Origin: a virus
DNA: 26,547 nucleotides
Direction: 5' to 3' (one strand)
Virus record (IMG/VR): IMGVR_UViG_3300035670_001097
Location: 1-26,547 of that record
Under the pieces are notes generated by a model. That model made no database searches. It saw only the letters and a list, made by a program, of their open reading frames with translations, and had not been told where the DNA came from. The first letter of the stretch is position 1. Every line of letters starts with the position of its first letter. Position numbers and translations under genes: made by a program. Positions 1-6,848 of the stretch are shown in pieces.

Positions 1-78
1 GGCTACAAGACGGGTTGCCACGGCAGAGGAAACCCCAGCAGAAAACCAAGATACGGAATGGCGAACAAGAGCCTGCAC
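1..78 (-). CDS. PAPS-reductase / adenine-nucleotide alpha-hydrolase-like protein (N-terminal fragment)
   Basis: Only the first 26 codons are inside the window; the gene runs off the left edge. Translation from the GTG at 76-78 contains SVSWFSAGVSSAVATRLVA, which resembles the N-terminal PP-loop (S-x-G-x-x-S-S) of phage PAPS-reductase-like proteins. This family uses ATP chemistry in sulfur transfer or nucleotide modification. The start is supported by GGAGGG seven bases upstream, located in the last codons of the preceding gene, whose stop is one base before the GTG. Family assignment rests on this short motif alone. Substrate and function cannot be told; roles in DNA or RNA thio-modification or in sulfur metabolism are both possible. 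Confidence 0.55.
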   Translation of the reverse strand, partial: MQALVRHSVSWFSAGVSSAVATRLVA

Positions 79-79
79 G

Positions 80-469
80 TTACAGCCCTCCCGCTTCGCG
101 TCCGGTCTGAACGTGAGTCTTTGTGTTCACCGGAAGGAACTTGTTATTGCAACCAGAGTCATAAGATGTCATCGCCCGTTCGTGCTGATCGCACGCGCCA
201 CGCTTCGACCAAGAACGGTCGCCTTGTGGCCTCCAGTTCGCACAGTCCATGCACCGACCGAAACGGTGAACAACGCCATGACCCATCGCCGTCGCCTGTT
301 CTCCGGACAATTCCGCCCCATAACGATCGGCCAGTTTAAGCAAATCGTTGCGGCGCCAATCAGCCCCTATTAAAACCGGCCCAGCCTGTTTAAATGTATG
401 CACAGATTCCCCAGGTGTCAAAAGCTTTGCCGCTTCGTCCCGTGTCAATTTTACTCTTTCTTCACTCAT
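80..469 (-). CDS. Small phage protein with a C-terminal four-cysteine zinc-ribbon-like motif
   Basis: 129 residues. The longer open frame begins at 499, but I chose the ATG at 469 because AGGAGG sits six bases in front of it. The N-terminal half (around residues 20-68, with PVLIGADWRR and TAMGHGVV) resembles a small conserved phage protein type of unknown function that I recall only loosely. The C-terminal half has Cys73, Cys76, Cys93 and Cys107 in a C-x2-C...C...C pattern, which suggests one bound zinc. No catalytic motif is visible. It lies between the portal gene and the PAPS-reductase-like gene in the leftward operon. The zinc-binding reading is an inference from cysteine spacing. Confidence 0.65.
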   Translation of the reverse strand: MSEERVKLTRDEAAKLLTPGESVHTFKQAGPVLIGADWRRNDLLKLADRYGAELSGEQATAMGHGVVHRFGRCMDCANWRPQGDRSWSKRGACDQHERAMTSYDSGCNNKFLPVNTKTHVQTGREAGGL

Positions 470-495
470 CCCATTCCTCCTATCAACTCCCATCA

Positions 496-2673
496 TCATC
501 CCATAACCGGTTCCGCCCCCACCCGCCCGATCATCGCATTCCGCGCCTGCTGCATCATGAACCCGTGATGCTGCATCCGCCGGTCCAGCATCTCCGTGAT
601 GATCTTCTCCTGGGGCGGCGCCGGATCCGTCTGAAACGACCGTTGCAAAACCTGCATCCGGAGCTGGTGGTTTTGTCCCTCCACCATCGGCGGCTCGATC
701 CCGTTCTTGATCTTCACGTAATTGAGCTGTTCGTCTTCCACCTCGCGCACCTCCGCCCCGGCCTGGTCGCTCAGCGTCTCGTCGGCCAGCTCGGGCGCCA
801 GGGCCCGCAGCAGCACCCGCACCATTTTCTCGCGGTTGATTACCGCCGTGGTGTCCATCGGCGCGATCGTCTTCGAAATAATTTCAGCGATCTGCACCAG
901 AAACTCCATATCCAGGTCCCGAGCGTCGCAGTACAGGATGAAATCAAACATCCCCGTGCGGTCCTCCATCGACCCATACGGTCGCAATTCCTTCTTGCTC
1001 CCGGTCACCCGCTCGATCAGCCCCGGCGTGGCGTAATTGGCCAGCCAGTTATAGCAAAGCGTGTACACCTTCCGGAGATTGTCGGTGAAATCGTCGATCA
1101 TCTGCTGCTGCGCCTGGATCGTCACCGCTTGCGGAACGCTCTCATGGGGCAGCCCAAAATACTCCGCCACCCAGGCCATTTCCGTAACCTGATAGTGCTC
1201 ATTCGCCGCGGGAAACTGCCCGAACTGCATCGCGGTAATGCTGTTGGGCCGCTCCTCGGGCACCTGTCCCAGCGGCGCCAGCGCCAGCTGAATCTTTGCG
1301 CTGGCCCTGGGCACCTTAATGGGCGGCACCGTATTCAATTCCACGTGCGCCAGGAACGCATCCCGGCACCGTTTTAGCGCAAATTGAGAAGTCGCCACCA
1401 CTTCCGGAACCCCCCGCGTCTCCACGATCAAATTTCCCAGCACTTCCCGCCCGAACCACACGAACGGAAACTCCTCCAGCCCGTCCCCGACCGGTTCCAC
1501 GTCCTTGGACGCCTCGTCCGTGAACATGGAAAACGGGTATGAAACCACCTGCGAAATCCCGTCGTCGTTGATCCACCGCCAATACGCCGTCAACACCTCG
1601 TAATACCCCTTCATCGTGTCCTTGTCGTGATTGGCCAGCGCCACATCATAATCGAAATCACTGATTGACCCGCGCACCGCCACCTCCGGAAACCCGGTTT
1701 CCCCTTCGTGGCGCAACACCTCATCAAGAAACTCCCGCGAAACCCCGCGCTCCTCCTCCAGCGCCTCCACCTCCGCCCGAGTCAGCATCTCGCGCTCCAC
1801 GATTACCGGCGCCTCGTCCAGATCGGTCGTATTCCAGGGCACGAACACATCCTCATACAGCCGCAGCGCCCGGATCTTCGGATATTCCCCCTTCAACACC
1901 CGCTCCGGCCAACTGGTGGCCCCGGTAGTGCGCAGCTCGCGCACCATTTTCCGCACCATCTTCTTGCTCAGGTCCGGGAAATAGGTCCGGAACAACCCGA
2001 TAGCCTCCTCCTCGTTCCCCTCCATCAGCAAATCCCGGAGCAATGACTCCGCTTCCTCCACCGCCTGCGGCTCCGGCATGCCGGCCTGGACGAACTTCGT
2101 GGCGAACTCCAGCAGAATCTCATTCTGCGAAATCGGGCGTTGCCGAATCCCCCACTTCTGGCACCAGAACACCTTCATAATCCCCGCGCCCGGGCTGTCG
2201 GCCTCCTGGTACGTCGCGATCTTCCGAATCTCCCGGCGAAAAGTCCGGTCCATGTGGTTCCGTTTCAGCCACTTCATAACCTGGGTAAGCCGGTTTGCCG
2301 TCTCCAGGTCCGCGGTCCCCACCGCCTGGATTTTCGGAGTCGCCCGATGGGCCGCCGCGCACAGGATCCCCACCCGGTAATTCACGATCCCGTCCGCCAG
2401 CCGCACCCGGGTATCCGGCGCCCCCTCGTAGGGAAACGCCTCCTTGCCTCCGAGATTCTTCTTATGACGGCGCCCGTCCAGGTCCTGCCCGTCCCACCGG
2501 CAAAACCGCACGTCTTGCGCGTGCTCCTTGCGTTCCCACACCCGGCACGCCGCCTCCGAGCAAATCGTGCGCACCTGGTCTTTCAGCTCCTTTAACTCCT
2601 CCGCGCCGATCGCCCGCGGCTCCCCGTCGTTCTTCGAATACTGGTAATCCCATTCCACTTTCGGTTCCGTCAT
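496..2673 (-). CDS. Portal protein (head-tail connector)
   Basis: 725 residues, in the size range of podovirus portals. The N-terminal part contains KEAFPYEGAPDTRVRLADG, a pattern common near the start of podoviral portals, followed by a largely helical protein with acidic and aromatic stretches and a glutamine/methionine-rich C-terminus. Portals form the dodecameric ring at one capsid vertex through which DNA is packaged and ejected. The ATG is preceded by AAAGGA with a seven-base spacer. It lies directly downstream of the terminase genes and one HTH gene, the usual packaging-module order. A 15-bp palindromic operator copy (2689-2703) lies just upstream of its RBS, so its expression may be regulated apart from the terminase genes. 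The family call comes from motif, size and context. Confidence 0.85.
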   Translation of the reverse strand: MTEPKVEWDYQYSKNDGEPRAIGAEELKELKDQVRTICSEAACRVWERKEHAQDVRFCRWDGQDLDGRRHKKNLGGKEAFPYEGAPDTRVRLADGIVNYRVGILCAAAHRATPKIQAVGTADLETANRLTQVMKWLKRNHMDRTFRREIRKIATYQEADSPGAGIMKVFWCQKWGIRQRPISQNEILLEFATKFVQAGMPEPQAVEEAESLLRDLLMEGNEEEAIGLFRTYFPDLSKKMVRKMVRELRTTGATSWPERVLKGEYPKIRALRLYEDVFVPWNTTDLDEAPVIVEREMLTRAEVEALEEERGVSREFLDEVLRHEGETGFPEVAVRGSISDFDYDVALANHDKDTMKGYYEVLTAYWRWINDDGISQVVSYPFSMFTDEASKDVEPVGDGLEEFPFVWFGREVLGNLIVETRGVPEVVATSQFALKRCRDAFLAHVELNTVPPIKVPRASAKIQLALAPLGQVPEERPNSITAMQFGQFPAANEHYQVTEMAWVAEYFGLPHESVPQAVTIQAQQQMIDDFTDNLRKVYTLCYNWLANYATPGLIERVTGSKKELRPYGSMEDRTGMFDFILYCDARDLDMEFLVQIAEIISKTIAPMDTTAVINREKMVRVLLRALAPELADETLSDQAGAEVREVEDEQLNYVKIKNGIEPPMVEGQNHQLRMQVLQRSFQTDPAPPQEKIITEMLDRRMQHHGFMMQQARNAMIGRVGAEPVMG

Positions 2674-2688
2674 AAAACGATCCTTTCC

Positions 2689-2703
2689 GGGTGTATTACA
2701 CCC
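2689..2703. promoter_or_regulatory. Palindromic operator copy 1 (upstream of portal)
   Basis: GGGTGTATTACACCC is a 15-bp perfect palindrome around one central base. It lies 16 bases upstream of the portal start and carries the 13-bp core GGTGTANTACACC found at seven other places in the window. The one-base centre makes it a poor RNA hairpin, so a dimeric protein site is more likely. Confidence 0.75.
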
Positions 2704-2724
2704 TAAGAACTACTCCCTTTCCAA
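2695..2724 (-). promoter_or_regulatory. Possible promoter for portal overlapping operator 1
   Basis: On the minus strand TTGGAA (2719-2724) and TGTAAT (2695-2700) are separated by 18 bases. The -10-like hexamer is the left part of the palindrome, so a bound repressor would block it. The -35 match is only moderate. Confidence 0.35.
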
Positions 2725-2901
2725 ATCCTTGTCCAGCGATTTCCCGACACTTTCTATCGTCGTCCGAATCCAATACCGCACCTTCCCGGGCCGCACCGAC
2801 CGGATCAACCCCGCTTCTTCCAGCGCCGCCAGCGCCCGCTTGTCCACCCCCAGCATCGCCATCGCTTCCCCGCTTTTAATCAATATCGGCTTATTTTCCA
2901 T
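2710..2901 (-). CDS. Small helix-turn-helix DNA-binding protein (AlpA/excisionase type)
   Basis: 63 residues. The layout is that of the MerR-like HTH_17 fold: ILIKSGEAMAMLGVDKRAL forms the HTH, followed by EEAGLIRSV and a basic, tyrosine/tryptophan-containing wing. The start ATG has GGAGG five bases upstream; this RBS is the last unit of a nonamer array (2908-2935). It lies between the terminase nuclease gene and portal. That position would suit a small packaging protein as well as a regulator; no terminase small subunit is otherwise evident beside the large subunit. The DNA-binding fold is fairly secure and the role is open. Confidence 0.65.
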   Translation of the reverse strand: MENKPILIKSGEAMAMLGVDKRALAALEEAGLIRSVRPGKVRYWIRTTIESVGKSLDKDLERE

Positions 2902-2907
2902 TCAGAC

Positions 2908-2935
2908 CTCCGTTCTCTCCGTTAACTCCTGTTCA
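2908..2935. repeat. Nonamer array a (TCCGTT type)
   Basis: Units TCCGTTCTC, TCCGTTAAC and a degenerate TCCTGTTCA. Read on the minus strand, the last unit becomes the GGAGG RBS of the HTH gene starting at 2901. Confidence 0.6.
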
Positions 2936-3811
2936 AAAGCACCCACCACCCACCACCTCCAGATCCTCCGGGTCCTCCCACTCGCACCCGGAAACCGCCC
3001 ACATCCGCAAGCAGTCAATCGGGTCCTTTGCCGCGCCCTTCCCGCCATCGAGCCCCGTCCAATTCTCCAGGCTGTAAATCAGATTCGCGCAGTCCTCGCA
3101 AATGAACAGCCTGGGCTTGTTGAAAAAATCCACCGGCTTACCCGGATCGTAGGCCAGCCGGTCCGTGATGATCGTCACCCCCTCGCCGCCGGCATTAACC
3201 GACGGATCATACAGCACCCGAAACTCCGCCTTGGCTGGTTCGAACACCAACCCGATTTCAAGAAACTCAAGGATCAACGTCGTCGGCATGTCCGCGTTCT
3301 CCTTTTTCGCGCTGGCATAGCGCGAATCGATAAATCGCGTCCGCACGTTTTCCACGCTCCCAAGCGACTCACTGAGGCGAATATACCAAGCCTTTTCCCC
3401 CTCGTCCTCCTGCCGGGGCTGCTGCGTAATCGCCTTCCACTGTTCCAGCCGTGCCATCTCGAACTTAATCTGAGCCAGCCCGAACCCGAACGACTGCTGA
3501 GCCGGCCCGGGCCGCCCGTCCTTCTTCTTCCCGTCGGGCAGCGTCCAGGGCCCAGGCACATCCTGCCCGGGAATCTCATAATTTCCGGGCCATTCCCGGT
3601 ACACCCAGCTCGCCCCCGGCGTTTCCCGCACCCAAATGAAAAACGGATTTCGACCCCCGCACGGATCCATGAACAAATTATTCATACCCCGCGCCGGAAT
3701 CTGCGCCTTCTTGATTACATGCACATCCCGGTTGAACAGCGGAAACCGTTGCGCAATGGCCTTATTTGCCACCCCATACCACCGTTCCAAAACATAATCC
3801 GCCGATCCCAT
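2933..3811 (-). CDS. Terminase large subunit, nuclease (RNase H-like) part, as a separate gene
   Basis: 292 residues. It matches the C-terminal nuclease half of large terminases: DPCGGRNPFFIWV with catalytic Asp49 on the first strand, a following REWP, then RFIDSRYAS with Asp162, and near the C-terminus KDPIDCLRM with Asp263/Asp266. These acids would bind the two metal ions that cut concatemeric DNA. The start is firm: AAGGAGG lies four bases before the ATG, and an in-frame TAA lies just upstream, so it cannot be continuous with the ATPase gene. The ATPase gene ends 46 bases upstream in a different frame. The two products must act together during packaging. In most phages they are one polypeptide. 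Confidence 0.8.
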   Translation of the reverse strand: MGSADYVLERWYGVANKAIAQRFPLFNRDVHVIKKAQIPARGMNNLFMDPCGGRNPFFIWVRETPGASWVYREWPGNYEIPGQDVPGPWTLPDGKKKDGRPGPAQQSFGFGLAQIKFEMARLEQWKAITQQPRQEDEGEKAWYIRLSESLGSVENVRTRFIDSRYASAKKENADMPTTLILEFLEIGLVFEPAKAEFRVLYDPSVNAGGEGVTIITDRLAYDPGKPVDFFNKPRLFICEDCANLIYSLENWTGLDGGKGAAKDPIDCLRMWAVSGCEWEDPEDLEVVGGGCF

Positions 3812-3835
3812 TATTCCTCCTTAGCACTCCAAAAA

Positions 3836-3860
3836 CCCATACATCCCATACGTCCCATCA
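3836..3860. repeat. Nonamer array b (TCCCAT type), between the terminase halves
   Basis: Units CCCATACAT, CCCATACGT, CCCATCA. It overlaps the stop codon of the ATPase gene and lies 24 bases upstream of the nuclease gene start. Confidence 0.6.
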
Positions 3861-4856
3861 CGCCACCTTCTGCAACACACTGGCCGGATTCCCGAACGGA
3901 TTATCCGACGTATGGAAAAAGATCACCGCCCGGTCATGCACCAACCGCCCGCCCAACACCCGGGGCGCGCACCGCATCACCCTGGGGACCTTCTTAAACT
4001 TCCGACCCGCCGAAACCACCGGTTGACCCGTTTCCCCTTCCAGCCACTTATCGCAGTCCTCCGGCACCAGGGCCAAATCATGCAGCGCCTCTTTACCGTC
4101 CACCGGCACCAGGAACGCGGTTGAGAACCGGACCGGCACCGCCCCATCCTGGAACAGCTTCACCGTTTGCGAATAGCCCAGGATCGGCGTAAACGTAATG
4201 ATGATTTTCCCCTCCCGGGTAGCGGTACGAAATTCGAGCGTCTCCACCCAATCCGGCGGCACCAGTTCATCCGGCCAGGCATAATCAATCTCGCCGCCCT
4301 CAATCGTCGTCCGGTCCATCTCGTAATTCCAGAAGGAGCAATCCGAAAGATTCGGCAGCGTGAACTTATCCCCTGAAAAACCCGTTTGCGCCTTGTAGTG
4401 GATATACGCCGTTTCGCTCATGATTTTTTTATGCTGCAGCGCGGCCGGCAGGTACTTGTGGACAATCGGCATCTGGTAATCCACCGACATTGCTCGCTTC
4501 GAGTGAAACGCCCAGGCGCGCCGGCCTGGAGCCCGCGCCAATATCTGAACCAGCCGCTTCGCTGCATACTCCGACTTCGAGCCGCGGTTGCCCCCATTGA
4601 TCAGCAACGTGGAAACAGGCGCCTCAAACCCCAAAAGCTGACGCATCGCCTTCCCATACTCCGGATCTCCCCACCCCAGCAAAGCATCCGCCACCTTCCA
4701 TATTTTTGGCTCCCACCCATGATTGAGAGGGTCCATCCTTTCAAGCCGGATAATCTCCTCCCGTTGCTCCACCAACTCCTTCCACCGATCAAACCCAAGC
4801 GCCCGCGCTTGCCCCGCGGAAATCATCGGCAAAATAGGGTGTGGCGTCTGCTTCAA
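3858..4856 (-). CDS. Terminase large subunit, ATPase part, as a separate gene
   Basis: 332 residues, close to the length of the ATPase half alone. The Walker A-like loop is NGGNRGSKS (residues 87-95, Lys94). The Walker B/catalytic motif is IDYAWPDE (residues 190-197, Glu197). The coupling motif is TFTPILGYS (about 221-229). The protein ends just after HTSDNPFGNP, where single-chain terminases continue into the nuclease domain. Start codon is TTG at 4854-4856, chosen because GGAG lies seven to eight bases upstream and no ATG is nearby; it follows the preceding stop after one base. The packaging motor uses ATP to drive DNA through the portal encoded downstream. The nuclease domain is the separate gene at 2933-3811. 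Confidence 0.82.
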   Translation of the reverse strand: MKQTPHPILPMISAGQARALGFDRWKELVEQREEIIRLERMDPLNHGWEPKIWKVADALLGWGDPEYGKAMRQLLGFEAPVSTLLINGGNRGSKSEYAAKRLVQILARAPGRRAWAFHSKRAMSVDYQMPIVHKYLPAALQHKKIMSETAYIHYKAQTGFSGDKFTLPNLSDCSFWNYEMDRTTIEGGEIDYAWPDELVPPDWVETLEFRTATREGKIIITFTPILGYSQTVKLFQDGAVPVRFSTAFLVPVDGKEALHDLALVPEDCDKWLEGETGQPVVSAGRKFKKVPRVMRCAPRVLGGRLVHDRAVIFFHTSDNPFGNPASVLQKVA

Positions 4857-4857
4857 T

Positions 4858-5745
4858 TCAAAACTCCGTTATGTCCGTTTCGTCCGATACGGCCGTAGGC
4901 GAACAACGTTTTTCATCTGGAAATTCCCGAATCAAAAGGTCATGCGGAATAGGTCTAACCTTGTCCACCTGCTTGAAGAAAAACGGCGTTCCTGCTGTTT
5001 TGCACTCGTCGCGAAGATTACGAGCCCATTGCAAATTAAACGGCCTCTTGCGCGGACCTGACTCCCCGCCGCATATTACCCAGTCCACGCAATGAAGTTT
5101 TCCCACGATCTCGCGGAAGCGTTCGTTTACTTCATCTAACAACACATTTTCAACGACGCTGGTAGGGAACCTAACAGTCCTGAGTGTAATAGGCTCAAGC
5201 ATTGGCTCGACTGACAGGAAACGAATGGCCGCAGGAATCTTTAACAGTGCATGAATGCGCTCCTCGGCCCGGCGTTGGTCCTCAACGGTAGTTCCGATCC
5301 ATACGTTTAGAGGTGGTAAACCATCGTACCAAGCGCCGACAAAGTTTTTAAGCCGTTCGCTTATAGTAACGTCCCACACATCGCCGATTCTTCCGCTCCA
5401 CAACTTTGGACGCTTCGTAAGCAACAACCATTTCAAATCTGGCGTTTCCATAATGTGGTAAAGAAGATCCTCCAGCCATGCCAACGGCACTTCTGGATCG
5501 AGCCAATCGGAAAGAGACGCGCAAAACACCTTGCTTCCTGGGTTTGTCCTGTTCAGTTTCAGAACATTTTCCCAGTTCGCGTCCGACGTGCGTACCCGCT
5601 TTTCCCCGGCTCCCCATTTGACTCTTTTCCATCGCGTATCCATCAACGCCTCGGCGTAGCAGTTCTTACACCCAGGCGAAACGTGCGTACACCCGATCCA
5701 AGGATTAAACGTGTGGTCGCACCATTCTATTTTACTGTTTTCCAT
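4858..5745 (-). CDS. Phage Gp37/Gp68-family (DUF5131) radical-SAM-like protein
   Basis: 295 residues. The N-terminus IEWCDHTFNPWIGCTHVSPG, followed by CKNCYAE, is the family hallmark. Cys19, Cys26 and Cys29 (C-x6-C-x2-C) would hold a 4Fe-4S cluster as in radical-SAM enzymes. Further family-like blocks are LLLTKRP (about 107-113), IGTTVEDQ, RFLSVEPML and ICGGESGP. The reaction and substrate of this family are not known to me. The gene is visibly more A/T-rich than its neighbours and sits between replication and packaging genes, which suggests an acquired accessory gene (moron). Its last codons (SDETDITEF) are encoded by a nonamer array that also supplies the RBS of the terminase ATPase gene. 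Upstream is only a weak RBS (GGAAG). Confidence 0.8.
   Translation of the reverse strand: MENSKIEWCDHTFNPWIGCTHVSPGCKNCYAEALMDTRWKRVKWGAGEKRVRTSDANWENVLKLNRTNPGSKVFCASLSDWLDPEVPLAWLEDLLYHIMETPDLKWLLLTKRPKLWSGRIGDVWDVTISERLKNFVGAWYDGLPPLNVWIGTTVEDQRRAEERIHALLKIPAAIRFLSVEPMLEPITLRTVRFPTSVVENVLLDEVNERFREIVGKLHCVDWVICGGESGPRKRPFNLQWARNLRDECKTAGTPFFFKQVDKVRPIPHDLLIREFPDEKRCSPTAVSDETDITEF
4865..4899. repeat. Nonamer array c (TCCGTT type)
   Basis: Units TCCGTTATG, TCCGTTTCG, TCCGATACG and a degenerate GCCGTAGG. It is inside the 3' end of the DUF5131 gene and ends eight bases from the TTG start of the terminase ATPase gene. Confidence 0.65.
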
Positions 5746-5746
5746 A

Positions 5747-5977
5747 TTAGTTACTTCCGTTTAATTCCTTGTTCGGATACATCGCTCGCGCCCATTCTTC
5801 CGGCAGTCCGGTCCAGTGGTACAACGATTTAACAATGCGCCACGTCCAGTATCGCGGCCAATATCCAGCGATCCACCACCACGGACGCGGTGAGAAAGGA
5901 CCGTAGCCCAGCGGAGGGCGGATGCTCCCTCGCAATCCGATAGTCATAAGGAACAAAATCCGAACCAGCCGCTTCAC
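5747..5977 (-). CDS. Tryptophan-rich small protein of unknown function
   Basis: 76 residues from the GTG at 5975-5977, chosen because GGAGG is five bases upstream; the longer frame back to 6082 lacks an RBS. It overlaps the preceding stop by four bases (GTGA), indicating translational coupling. The N-terminal part is basic and hydrophobic (VKRLVRILFLMTIGL), followed by a proline/aromatic segment with eight tryptophans. That composition suggests a peptide lying at the membrane interface, but no clear transmembrane pair or known domain is seen. I do not recognise the family. Confidence 0.5.
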   Translation of the reverse strand: MKRLVRILFLMTIGLRGSIRPPLGYGPFSPRPWWWIAGYWPRYWTWRIVKSLYHWTGLPEEWARAMYPNKELNGSN

Positions 5978-6228
5978 TTTATCCTCCGTTCGCTGCCGCT
6001 CACTTCGGAAAAGTGAGCTTTGTCGTTGGAAATACGATGCTCCCGTCGCAGCTTGCGGCACAGCAGCCGGATTTCCCTGCACTTATCCACAACGCCACGC
6101 GCCTCGGCTTGCGCCCCCTTCATGACAGACCCTTTGTCGCCGCGCCAGCGAGGCGCATAGCCTTTAAGAGCGGCCATATCTTCCCGGCACTCGCGTTCGA
6201 TCCTTCTCAAGACCTGTTCAACTGTCAT
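5974..6228 (-). CDS. Small basic helical protein, unknown
   Basis: 84 residues starting at the ATG 6226-6228, which has AGGAGG six bases upstream; the open frame extends to 6468 but that extension is arginine/glycine-rich and has no RBS. The protein is charged and probably helical (VEQVLRRIERECREDMAAL; later VVDKCREIRLLCRKLRRE). Four-base overlap with the next gene indicates coupling. Its position after the replication genes suggests an early accessory function. No family recognised. Confidence 0.55.
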   Translation of the reverse strand: MTVEQVLRRIERECREDMAALKGYAPRWRGDKGSVMKGAQAEARGVVDKCREIRLLCRKLRREHRISNDKAHFSEVSGSERRIK

Positions 6229-6322
6229 CTCGTTCCTCCTGATTTTAATTTCCAACCACTGGCTTCTGAGTATCGCTCCGCTCACCCAGAGCCGGGGCGT
6301 TCCCGGCCGCTCAACCGCGCCA

Positions 6323-6610
6323 TTATTCCTCCCCCTCCACTTCCTTGCTCCGAACCGCCTCCGAAATCCTCCCCCGCAGCCGGACCAGCGCCGCCATCCC
6401 CCCGGCCGCCCCATCCCGGACCGGCGCCGGCAGTTCCAGCCCCATCGTGATATTCGCCTCGTCGGCAATCCCCATCAAAATCAGCGAATCCACCGCCTTC
6501 ATCACCGGCATGGCTTCCGCCCCGCGCAGCAAAGCGAAGGCCTGCTCATCCGACATCCCAGGAGCCTCAAATTTCGTCACACGTTCTTTCGATACCGTTT
6601 TCTGTGTCAT
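6323..6610 (-). CDS. Hypothetical protein
   Basis: 95 residues. AGAGGA lies eight bases before the ATG. The middle (SDEQAFALLRGAEAMPVMKA and following) looks helical; the end is acidic. It overlaps the upstream gene by 44 bases in another frame. The 94 bases after its stop, up to the next gene's start, hold only that gene's RBS. No family recognised. Confidence 0.45.
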   Translation of the reverse strand: MTQKTVSKERVTKFEAPGMSDEQAFALLRGAEAMPVMKAVDSLILMGIADEANITMGLELPAPVRDGAAGGMAALVRLRGRISEAVRSKEVEGEE

Positions 6611-6848
6611 CGTCGCGTTCCTCTCGTTGTTGTTTAGCGGCCTCTTTCCAGGCCTTAACCCGTCTCGTCTTGAACCCCTCCGCCTCGGCCAGCGTAGGGA
6701 AAATCCCCATCAGCGTGTATTCCGACGACTCCCGACGGCTCACCGCCTGCACATTGCGAACCAGCATATCGCGGTACGTCCGGATCGACAGAGATGCCGT
6801 CGGGTGCCATTCCACAACCCACTGATCAAGTATGTCCGTGGAACTCAT
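6567..6848 (-). CDS. Hypothetical protein downstream of the helicase
   Basis: 93 residues. It starts inside the 3' end of the helicase gene (23-base overlap), with AGGA in front of the ATG. The N-terminal half (QWVVEWHPTASLSIRTYRDM) looks beta-rich; the C-terminal part is a charged helix (FKTRRVKAWKEAAKQQREER). The tight packing suggests co-translation with the helicase. Function unknown. Confidence 0.5.
   Translation of the reverse strand: MSSTDILDQWVVEWHPTASLSIRTYRDMLVRNVQAVSRRESSEYTLMGIFPTLAEAEGFKTRRVKAWKEAAKQQREERDDDTENGIERTCDEI

Noticed and set aside
394-1377. Long plus-strand open frame opposite the portal gene
   Set aside because: It is the antisense shadow of a clear portal gene, rich in His/Arg/Pro/Leu, with no RBS.
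2689-2703. Palindromes as transcription terminators
   Set aside because: A one-base centre leaves no usable hairpin loop and no T run follows; several copies overlap promoters.
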